Positions 1 through 10,900 of a DNA stretch of 64,000 nucleotides are shown in pieces. Position 1 is the first letter of the stretch; each line of letters begins with the position of its first letter. The notes beneath the pieces were generated by a model. That model was not told where the DNA came from. It saw nothing but the letters and a program-made list of their open reading frames with translations, and searched no databases. A program made the translations under genes and the position numbers. This DNA comes from Auanema rhodensis (taxonomy: Eukaryota > Nematoda > Chromadorea > Rhabditida > Rhabditidae), in assembly GCA_964057225.1 (NCBI GenBank), contig OZ059898.1, positions 7,006,001 to 7,070,000 of the forward strand. Reading direction: 5' to 3'.

Positions 1-927
1 CAACCTTTTTATCAACACCACCAGTAAGCGAAATAGAGCCCTACATAATATAAGTTATTGTTTAAAAACAAAAAAAAAAGTACCGCAATATCCATGGCTG
101 TAATTCCGGGATTACCAGTACTATGTAGAGCATTATGACTATTAATTTGTTTGTAATTAGCAAAATCGTCTTGTTTAGCGAGATTTTCAGGAACACTCTT
201 TCCACGTTGCTTACGAATAGCAGTAAGAGCTCCGGCCTTATCGTCAAGCTTCTTAACAACAGATCTTGGAAGACCTAACAACAAGAACTGAATGATAGTT
301 TAACACGAGTACACAAACCTGCTTGATTCTCTTCAACACTTTGTTCCATATCTACATCACCAATTGGAACATCAACCGAACCATGAGGCTTAAGAGTAGA
401 AAGTGCTTCACGAGCAGCAGTGACTTCCTTTGATAGACGAGCAATAACTCGACAAGCAGCATCATGCTACAAACATAATTTTTTTCCAAACAAATCGAAA
501 CTATTACCTGATATAAAGAATGAGATAGTTCCTGGCGAGCTACCTGTAATTGTTGACGAAGAGAAAAACTGTTTAACATAACAGTATCAAATTCATCCTA
601 TTAACTTATAAATTAAAAAACTATAAAAACTAAATTATAAACCTGCAGTTGTTTGAGAAGAGATGGAATGGAGGTTTGAGATGTATTTCGAACGGTAGCA
701 GTAGCAGGATCAACTTTTAAGTCAATGAGCTAAAATTCAAATAAAGGTAAATATAATTATAAAAATAATTCTCTCACTTGTTCCTCAGAAAGTTTTTCAG
801 ATGATATAGGATCACTTCCATTTTCACTAATGTATTTGAGGATAAGACGTTTTTCGAAAATATGACCAGATGGAGATACTACAGGCTCAGTAGTTTGTTC
901 TCCACTAATAGCACAAATAAATACCAT
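1..927 (-). CDS. prp-19: Pre-mRNA-processing factor 19 (Prp19), 5' part only
   Basis: U-box E3 ubiquitin ligase of the spliceosomal NineTeen complex, a nuclear protein. The start ATG is at 927-925 and the 3' part lies beyond base 1. CDS exons: 927-778, 729-643, 597-508, 466-319, 274-84, 40-1; the first five total 666 nt and stay in frame. Residues 1-70 form the U-box with the family string [12 protein letters not shown] and [13 protein letters not shown]. The Prp19 oligomerisation coiled coil follows ([34 protein letters not shown]), then the segment before the WD40 propeller; the last residues ([10 protein letters not shown]) open the first WD repeat. Each intron is about 45 nt with standard GT-AG ends. 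The family assignment is firm; only the WD40 repeats are missing. Confidence 0.93.
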
Positions 928-1567
928 TCTATCTAAATAAAAGCTTTTTATTGTTAAAATATCACATAATATTCATATTATCTAAAATAATTTAGAGAAA
1001 AAGACACAATTTCTCAATCTTTTGAACATGCTCGCAAATTTTGAATGTTTGGCTGTTGTCCAAAAAGTGTACGCGTACACTTAACATTAGAGCGATTATT
1101 TCTCAATGCAGCATACTACTTGTATTCCTTTTGAAAATAACATTTTATAGCTCATCTTTTCTGACAATGGATGTTGTAGAGTAGAATATATTTTTAATAT
1201 GTATGGTGGTCAGTTCAGATTTATACATACATTAAGACTTTGCTTGTTCGAACTTGTGTGCAAGTGTTTTAATATGTATACTGTAGTCTTAAGGCTTTTT
1301 AGTTAACGTAGTTTTACTTGATTGGAAATATAGTTTTAGTGATTACTTAGTATTCTAATTATCTTGAACTTCCAATGAGTGAAAGATTATAAGTACAAAT
1401 GTTCAAAATAACTAGATTTATATCATTATAACGGTCGAAGTATAGGGGGTCGGACAGGGTACAAAGTCCATCGTAGTCCATGCTGTTATCTTCTTTCTCC
1501 AGATATTTTATACATTTTGCTGTTGTCGTGAGCTTTCGAACAAAATATGAATTTTTAAAATTTTCAG
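928..1567. other. Divergent promoter region, prp-19 / trifunctional beta
   Basis: Intergenic, AT-rich, with no supported ORF. It separates two divergent genes, so it should hold both promoters. It ends in TTTTCAG directly before the next ATG, which is a trans-splice acceptor or a 5' UTR intron end. A 13-nt string at 1457-1469 recurs inverted at 3487-3499 (see findings). Confidence 0.6.
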
Positions 1568-3368
1568 ATGTTCCGTGCTAAGTCTTGTTCTATCAATTTA
1601 GCTCGTTCCTTTGCCAATGCTGCTAAAAAGGAACGAGTTGGTCCAAATATCGTTCTTGTTGATGCAGTTAGGTATAAATTTTGTTTAAAAATAGCTTTTT
1701 TTTACTGATGCGTTTGATTGAAGAACTCCCTTTGTCGTGTCCGGAACAGTATTCAAGGATTTGATGGCTGTTGATTTACAAAAAGAAGCAATCAAAGGTT
1801 TTTTTCTTTATTTTTAAGAGTTCATTTTTTTAATTCAGCTTTAATTGCTCGTACCAACATTCCTTATAACAATATTGATCATATTATTTGCGGAACTGTT
1901 ATTCAAGAATGCAAAACCAGCAACATCGCAAGAGAAGCAGCACTTTTAGCCGGTGTTCCAGATAAGGTAATATATTAAAACTATCCAGTATTAATTGGCT
2001 TTATATAAAGATTCCTGCTCATACTGTAACATTGGCTTGTATTTCCGCTAACGTCGCCATGACCACTGGAATGGGAATGTTAGCTACAGGAAATGCTAAT
2101 GCTATAATTGCTGGAGGAGTTGAACTTTTATCTGATGTGCCCATCAGATACAACAGAAAGGTTAATCAGCATATCTGAATATAATATATAATGCGTCTTT
2201 GTTTCAGGCTAGAAAGGCTATGTTGGGGCTTCAGAAGGCTAAGGATCTTGGATCTAAATTGAAAATTGGTGGAGAGATTCTCAAGAATATTGCTTCTCCC
2301 GAACTTCCAGCTGTAGCTGAGTTCTCTACCGGAGAAACCATGGGTCACAGTGGTGATCGCCTTGCTGCTGCGTTCAATGTTTCTCGAAGGTACGCTAGTT
2401 AGTTTTAGCTGTTATATTCAAATGTTTTAGAGAGCAAGATGAGTTTGCAATTCGTTCTCACACTCTTGCTAAGAAAGCTGCTGATGCTGGAAAATTAGAA
2501 GATCTTGTTCCAGTTTTCTTGGATGGCAAGAAACCCCAGACTATTAAAGTATGACTGCGTACATTGTTCTTTATACTTTGTACTATTCTAGGCTGATAAT
2601 GGAATTCGAGTTTCCACTATTGAAAAGCTATCTTCTTTGAAACCAGCTTTCATTAAGCCACATGGAACTGTTACAGCTGGTACCGATTATTAATTATATA
2701 TATATATATATGACTACTTTTTGATTTTAGCTAACGCTTCCTACTTAACCGATGGAGCTTCTGCTGCTCTTATTATGACCGAAGAGTTTGCCCTTGCTAA
2801 TGGTTATAAGCCAAAGGCATATCTTAGAGATTTTATGTATGTTGCTCAAGATCCTAAAGATCAACTTCTTCTATCTCCTGCTTACGTTATTCCTAAGCTT
2901 TTAGACAAGGTTAACTTGACGTCTAATAAACACATTTTTTGTTTTCAATTTAGGCCGGACTAGGTCTGAAAGATGTTGATGTTTTTGAAATTCATGAAGC
3001 CTTTGCTGGACAAGTGTTAGCTAATCTCAATGCTCTGGACAGTGATTTCTTCTGCAAAGTGAGTATTATTTCGCATTATTCTCTATACAAGTGCTCATTA
3101 AGGAAAACATGGGACGTAAAGGGAAATTCGGACGTTTGGACATGAACAAAATTAATAACTGGGGTGGATCTTTGTCCATTGGACATCCATTCGGTGCTAC
3201 TGGGGTAAGACTCGCTGCACATGCTGCTGGACGTTTAAAGGTATCAATTTTTATCTGAGCTAAGTGAAATATTTTTTAAAGGAAGAGAAAGGACAATACG
3301 CTGTCATTGCTGCATGTGCGGCCGGAGGTCACGGAGTTGGAATGTTGATAGAAGCATATGGAAAGTAA
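1568..3368 (+). CDS. hadb-1: Mitochondrial trifunctional enzyme subunit beta (3-ketoacyl-CoA thiolase)
   Basis: Catalyses thiolytic cleavage of long-chain 3-ketoacyl-CoA, the last step of mitochondrial beta-oxidation, in complex with the alpha subunit. CDS exons: 1568-1671, 1724-1797, 1839-1966, 2011-2160, 2208-2389, 2431-2548, 2592-2679, 2731-2909, 2954-3058, 3103-3240, 3282-3368, giving 450 aa. The N-terminus ([20 protein letters not shown]) is basic and free of acidic residues, as in a mitochondrial targeting peptide. Thiolase landmarks are all present: the nucleophilic Cys in [24 protein letters not shown], the glycine-rich loop [10 protein letters not shown] with its catalytic His, and the C-terminal CAAGGHGVG with the second Cys. 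The ATG follows TTTTCAG directly. A poly(A) signal lies 171 nt after the stop. The symbol is from memory of the C. elegans orthologue B0303.3. Confidence 0.95.
2695..2711. repeat. (TA)n microsatellite in trifunctional-beta intron 7
   Basis: A run of TA dinucleotides inside the 51-nt intron between exons 7 and 8. It fills about a third of the intron, so length changes would alter intron size without touching the splice sites. Confidence 0.9.
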
Positions 3369-4999
3369 AAAAAACAAGGGTAGTCAAATTATTTATTTCT
3401 TGACTTCAATTTTATAGTATAATCAATTTATTGTTGTATCATAGTTTATTCGCAAGATGAGTAATGTTATAATGAGTAGATCTTGAGGACTTTGTACCCC
3501 ATTGTCCTTTCTGTGTATATTCCTGGGACTGATGCTCAAATAAATTATTTTTTTCTCGTTTTTTATACTAGTTTTTATTTATGAAAGTTGTTCTTTTGGT
3601 TAAAAAGTTCATGATTGTCTAGCAGATACTCTACGCTAATGCTCACTGTTGCTAACAATTGAAAGAGTTGTGTAATATCCAGGATTTTTTTTTCGATTTC
3701 TGGTTATCATTTTAAAGATAGAAGATTTTTTTGAAGGTTTCAAGAATTTTGTTAAACTCTTAATCTTGAAAAGTTGTTGTAGGCCGTCTTATTCACCCGA
3801 GATATCGTTTTAGTATGTACAGTTTTAATATGAAATGTTATTCCCTTCTCCGGTTACATTTTCGTTGATATATTACTTGAAAAGAAAGGCCGACTGGAAT
3901 GAACTGAAAAGCACGTATCGATATGTCGAAAGTTGAAGTGTAAGGATGATTTCTTGTCAAGTTCTTATCAAACTAGCCAAGAGTTTGCAGACAGGTAGCT
4001 GTTTAAACAAGGTGATTTGAAAATTTGCATGGAACGAAAACTAACGATAGAAAATTGCATTAATTCTAACTAAAGGCATACTTTGATTATCCAACCAAAT
4101 TTGGGCGTTTATGCTTTCATTTTAGTAGTTTAGACTGAAGAACAGTCGTTCGTCTCTTCTTCCTTCCTCTCTTTCTCTCCTCTTTGGGGTTGAATAAAAG
4201 ACGAGAATCAGAGAACTATACATTCAATCTAAAGGTAGACACGCAGAGCCAGACCCAATCGGCCTCTCTCCTTCCAGCATCTGCAAGCAGCAGACAGCAG
4301 TCATTGTAGCTGCCTCAACCACAAGCCGTTTAGTTTAGAAAGAAGCTGAGGAAGCTTGTCTGAAGAATAAATTTCTCTATCTATTGGAAATCCTAACTGC
4401 TCGTACGATTTATCTGTGTTTTATTTTTTAATAATATTGGTATATATACATTTTCTGTAACTGTTATGAATTATGTCTTTTATTATGATTTATTCATTAA
4501 AATTTTCTGAATTAAAAGATATTTTTGAAAAATCTTTCTGATAGTTTAATATTTTTGTACTATTTCCTTATATTTCCAATAAAATTTTGATGAGCACGCA
4601 ATATATTTTTGATAAAATTCTATAATTTCTTTTTAAAAATCTAATATTCTTTTGCTATTCTTTTATATTTATAAATTGAATTTAAATTGTTAATTTTTAT
4701 ATTATTAATCAACAACGATTAATAAAAAAATGAAGATGATATAGTTAATCAAAATTTTCTTATCGTTCTGTTTTTTTTCTTTTCTTAAGCTTTCTTCATT
4801 ATTTTATTTTCATTTTAATACTTTTAAACTGTGACTATGAATTTCTGTCTTGATTTCTTATCGTCTTTATAAAATCCGATCTTGTTCTATCTATTGATAC
4901 ATGTACATATATGCTTCTTAAAAATGTTCTAAAATGTATTTTTTTCAGCGTCTTATATTACATACTCATTTTAGGTCCAATTTCTGACCTAACAAGACC
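3369..4999. other. Intergenic region and probable CLASP upstream region
   Basis: No ORF of note on either strand. It holds the 3' UTR of the thiolase gene, a pyrimidine-rich patch around 4147-4186, and very AT-rich DNA from about 4430. An unpaired TTTTAG acceptor at about 4969-4974, 25 nt before the CLASP start, is a likely spliced-leader acceptor. Confidence 0.55.
3539..3544 (+). terminator. Poly(A) signal AATAAA of trifunctional beta
   Basis: Canonical AATAAA 171 nt after the stop codon, followed by a T-rich stretch (TTATTTTTTTCTCG). Position and context fit 3' end formation of the upstream gene. Confidence 0.6.
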
Positions 5000-7900
5000 A
5001 TGTCTTCTTGGTTGGCTCAGTTGTTGGACCGAAATAGTTCTGACCCCCGACACCGTTTAGAATTAGCGGAAGCAATACTTGATGGTCTGAGTCATCATCG
5101 TCTTCCCTCTGATACTAGAACCCTTAATGATTTTTGTGATGTGGTATTTCAATGGATGTCCGGTAGTAATTTCAAGGTATATTTTCTTCTCTCAATGCTG
5201 TTGTTGCTTCTCTTACTATCATTTCGAGTTTTTATTTATTTTTTTGAGCTACAGCTCAGAATGGTTAGTTAGTTGGCTGACCCTACATAAGTAGAGCCAT
5301 TCGGAAACAACATAATCATATTTAAGAATCCCCATTCGCCTTAGCATCCAAGGTCATATGGCTCGACTAAAATTGCCTGCATTTTTCTATGCTATTACCT
5401 CCTTTTAACATATTCTGATATTTTCTTTTCTTTTGTGCTCACATTCGCCATGTTTCGATAAGACTAAGCAGAAGTGTGTATATAATACTTGTCAGAAATT
5501 GTGCATATCGTATGTATATGCTGTGACTAAATGTTCTACATATCTATGTATATATACATATCTCTCTTCCTCATGCAAGCGTATTGCTACTACCAACTAG
5601 TTTGATGAAGGCCACCTGATGTCGTTGCAAAGTCACAATCATACACTACTGCTTATGCAAATTTGAAGCAAATGCTTCAGTAAATATTGTATGTAATGGT
5701 AATAAGTAACTGTGTTGATATTATGAGAATGTATGGTTCAGAAACAAGATTAGTACAAACATAGCACACCATGATTGATCATACCATGCTTCAGCATAGT
5801 CGACTATACGTGAATGGGAAGCTTTAAATAGTTCATGATAAGAAATAATTACGTTTTCTCATCATCTATACATATTTTATTATGCAATCGATTTATAAAC
5901 TTAATATTTGCAATGAAACAAAAGAACAATTTTAAAAGCGAAAGGAATGTTGACACCTTTTTGCTATAGGTTATAGATAATTTCAATTACGCAATCAAGC
6001 GAAATAATAAAGGGATATCTATGAACGTCTCCTGGCAATTATTAAAACTAATAATAAATTATCGTTCAAAATTATATAATGACATTTTATTAAATAAGTT
6101 AGACAACAGCATAACTTTTTACATTACAATCATTAAATAATGTTTTTCTTCAGGTATGCTTACAAGCTCTTGAAATTATGCATAGTGCACTAGATGTATC
6201 TGGTGATTTGTTAGCACCATATCTTCTAGATAGAACAGCGCTACTTATCGAAAGGTTATTTTATTTTTTGTTAAATTGAACATTTTCGGAATTTATTTAT
6301 GAAACTAAAAAAATATTTAGGTTAGGAGATTCAAAACAACCGGTTAGAGAAGCTACTGTTGGGCTTCTGGTAGATTTGGCTTCCGTGCCACATTCAAGTC
6401 AGCAGGTAAAATTTTTAAGCGGTTTAAAATTGAAAATGTATGTTCTTAAGTTGGTGCTCGAAAAAGTGTCACCAGGATTCAATCATAAGCAATGGCTAGT
6501 CAAAATGACAACTATGCATTTATACAGGATATTGTTGGATGATAGGTAGGCCAATCTGAGTTAATAAAAATATTCTTAAACGAAGTATACTTTATGTTTC
6601 CTTGTAGAAATTCTGTTTATATTTTTTTCCCCGATGTTTTTATTATAGTCATGATTATTTGGAAGTTCAAACCAATCGTCTAATACCTATTCTCTGTAAA
6701 CTAACATCCGATCCAAATGCGGAAGTAAGTTTTAGCAATTTTGTTTATTTATTTTCCCGATTTTTATTTTATATTACAGTACTAAATTGTTCTTTATTTC
6801 ATAGGTTCGTGATGCATCTATGAACACACTAGCCCATGTTATGGTAGTGTTTGGCGAAAAATTAGTTACTAGCATTCGAAACAGACGTCTATTACCAGAT
6901 AATAAGTGAGCGCTCATTGTTCAAATTCCAATCACTTTTACTCATGAGTTTTCATAAATTAATAACTATAAAAGTTGGATCATTTTATAATTATCAATCA
7001 AATCTGAAAAAGAAACAGCATTATGATGCACTTTGAAATCTTAATTCATATAGTTTCTCCGAATTCAAAAGGAAGAGTGCTGGATGAATATCATGTTTTC
7101 CGCAATCTATGTTAATACCGTCTTTATCTTCATCTCATTTTCTTTCCATCATTTCGACTCCACCCTCTATGAACTTTTCACCTGATGTAAATTATGTCAG
7201 GCAGTTATAACGTTTCCAGAAGATACACGCATTGTTTGATCGTATGTGATTATCGGGGATTCGTATCTTTCCTTATTTCTATACTTAACAATGTCATACA
7301 TTCTTAATTAAAATATCTCCAATTGACTAATTGCCAAAGGAAATATTTTTAACTTTCCGCATTTTTATTTGGAAATTATACTATATCAATATGTTTCACA
7401 CATAAAAAACTTTGAATTTCAGAATGCAAGTGCTTGTTCAACGTTATGAAGAGGGTTTACGCCGTGGCGCTGTACCATCACCATTACCTCGCCCTAATAG
7501 AGCTGCTCGTGCATTAGACAGACCATTATCTTCAACTTCGCGTAATGGTATGTTTTGCATCATCAGCGTAACTTGAACACCATGACGTAACAAGGCAATC
7601 TTCGACATATTTCGAAAAGTTTCTAGATCTAAAACCATATCGGTAAAATCTATAAGATGGGGAGCATACCACGATCCTCTTAGAACATCCGCAACCATCC
7701 CTGCATTGATCGGGTTTCTATAAGTTAATAAAAATATTTCCTTTACTGTCATTAAAATATTTTTATATCAACATAAGTGATTAAATGTCTAAGATAAGTT
7801 CATCCATATCACCTAGAAGGTTTCCTATTTTAGTAAAAAATCTATTATAAATTAGAAGCGGATAACACTTATCACTTCATGAAAATAGCTTTCATCTATA

Positions 7901-10900
7901 TCGTTTAATTTTCCCGCCATTTGCGTTTTGGCGCGTATACGGCCAACTATGAAAAAATACTTCACGAACCATTTATTATAATTTATGCGTATAGTTATAT
8001 TTTGGGATTATAAACTTGGGGGTAGGGTGATGGCAGGGCGAGTTTTAAAGAAAATTAAAACTTTCTGAACTACTAATCTTGCTAATGAGTTGAAAACAAA
8101 CTATTACAATGAAATGACAGTGAAACGTTTGCCGAAAAAATGTTAGTTTATATCAATTTAAGAATCGCTTCATTTTGAATATTTACCGAGTTCTTATTTT
8201 GTATACTTTTCAACTATTTTAATTAAATTAATCATTATTATATTATTTCACTTACTCGCGCGCAGAACTATGAGGCGCGCGGAGTATCTGGCGCGCGGTG
8301 ACTTGGGCCCATCCTTGCAAGCGCGTGAGTTCATGCGTGCAAAGATTTATGCTGTACTTAAATTTTTAATACATTATTGCCTTTTTGGTTCAAAATAATA
8401 CTTAATTTTCAGAGCCTTCAATGTCTTTCAAGGCACCTCAGTTACCGTATGGAAGAGTAGGTTAGTTTATTTTTGCTTTAATTTGAAACAATTTTTAATA
8501 ATATCTGAATTACCTATGATTTTATCCTGCTAAAGAAAAGTTTTGTAAATTTTGAAGTACCCCTTCTTAAACTTATTCCACATCAAATAGACTTGACTGT
8601 TGACACACCTTGTAATTGATTGAAAGTTTGCTGTTCTATTGCTTCAATATATTCAACATATACTTTCCTGTTTCTCTCATTTTAAACTTATGATTGAAAG
8701 AAGTTATTTTCTGAATTGAAAACGATTGAAGAACGCGTTTATGATACGTACGATTTGTGTCGTTGCGCTATCCATTAGTTTTCTGCGACCTTAATCAATG
8801 AAAATTGCTATTTTCAATCATTTATTGGCTCTTAAATGTTAAACTTACATATTTGTTATTATTTTTTACTATCTTACAGGGTTAAACGATCAAGAAAACC
8901 GTGTTAGGCCTATGTCTACACCAAAGGGAGGCATACCAACATTAAAATCAGGTTCGTATTTTATAATATCAGGTGTTTCAGCCTTGTAAAATAAAACATA
9001 ATATATAATATATAAAATTAATAGTGGGCTTACCTCCTCGACCTAATGGTACCCGCCGGGGTAGTACAGGTACCGTTATAAAATAATGTTGCTTAGTAAA
9101 TCATAGAGCACATTACGCAAACATAACACACTGCCATTTATGTCAATGTCTGATTAGTTAAAGATGTCCTTGTACACCCTAGCTTGCTACAAACGATTTT
9201 ATGCTTTTTACAAAAATATACACTTACAGGAACAGCTGGAGCAGTGACAGAAGATGAACTAAGAAAATCTTTTACTTTGGTTCCAAAATGCCAGGTTTAT
9301 ATTTTTTCATTTACTTATAATACATTTATTTATTCTAAAGATTAATAGCCCCCATGACATTGTGCAACAATTGGAGAATATACGTAGTGTACTAGATAAT
9401 CAAAACGCAGATTGGAATAAACGTGTGAATTCGGTTTGCAATAAAGTTTTTTATCTTCATGTATGTGCTTTTTCTTTTAGCTTAAATTGCTTAGATCTAT
9501 CATTATTAATGGAGCTATGGACTTTGAGGATGATCTTCTGAACGCACTCCGTAGTTTAGATGACGCCATGAAGCTCAGTGTTTCTGATTTACGATCGCAA
9601 GTGTGCCGGGAGGCTTGTACCACGTTATGGTAAGATATATTACAATATATATATATAATTTTTATTGATTTTTAGTTTTCTATCTGAAAGATTAGGATCC
9701 AAGTTGTTACCCTTATTTATACAAGTTTTGCCTACATGTATCAACCTTATTCTAAATAGCGCTAAAGTAATGGCTACTTCCGGAGTCCAGGCTTGTGAAT
9801 TCATCGTTAGAGTAAGTAGTTTATGAAGTGTTTTTTATAATTCTCTTCTTATAGAATGTTGAACATCCTAAAATTGTACCCATTATTCTTCAAAGTGTTA
9901 CTCACAAGTCTAAAGATATTAGAAGGTATTCGTGGCTTAGAAATTCTTCAATTAATATTAAACTATTAGACAAGTTCAAGTCCTTATTGCTCAAATTTTA
10001 TCGAACTGGCCTCCTAGCAAATATGAGAAGCAAATTCAATCGCTTGTTGAAGTTATCAAGGTATGTTTTTTTGCTTTTGCCTTTGCTTTAGTTTTTTTTT
10101 ATCAGTCTGGAATCGGGGATGCTGATCCCAATGCCAGGCAAGCTGCTCGACTATCGTACCAACAGTTAGAGATTCATTTTCCTTCTCATGCTCAAGCATT
10201 GTTTAAAGTGGGGTTTATTCTTGTGTTCTCTTATTTCTCTTATACTTATATTAGACTCTTGATCCATCTCGTCAAAAAATGCTGAGTGGGGGAGCATCCG
10301 CTGCGTCGTCTTCTCAGTCAATCACTAGCCTCAAAGATGGCTTACATATAAACAGAAGACCTGGGCCTGGTCTGAATCGCCCGGGGGGTAATTATGATAT
10401 TTTTTACTCTATATATTTTTAACGAATTGAAGCATTTTTCTCTGGGAGATCTGCGTCTGCCATTGATACTCAGTCGGTATCCAGAGTTACTACGCCTATT
10501 AAAAGTTCTTTGATATCCACACCTCGAACAGGTAATATGATCGTTTGTATTTTTACAAATGTCTGGGTTTTTTAGGTTTGAAACCTAATGTTGTGAGGAC
10601 AAATATGAATTTTACTCCTCGAAGAGGAACACCTCTTCGACAAAATACGAATACAGTTGCAATGAATTCATCAAATGCTAGTGTATCACAACGTAAGGTA
10701 AAAAAACTGTATCAGCAATCAGAGTTTGTTTTAGCTGGATCCCGTAGTAATTCCCCTTCTAGAAGGCTCAATGCTCCCACTCAAATTGGAAAAGGAATGA
10801 ATGGTTCACCTATGAATCGTGAACCTAAAAGAAATGTTGGGTATGAAAAACCGGAAGCGCAAGAATTATTCGCAGCCATAGTTTGTTTTTTTTTGTTTTT

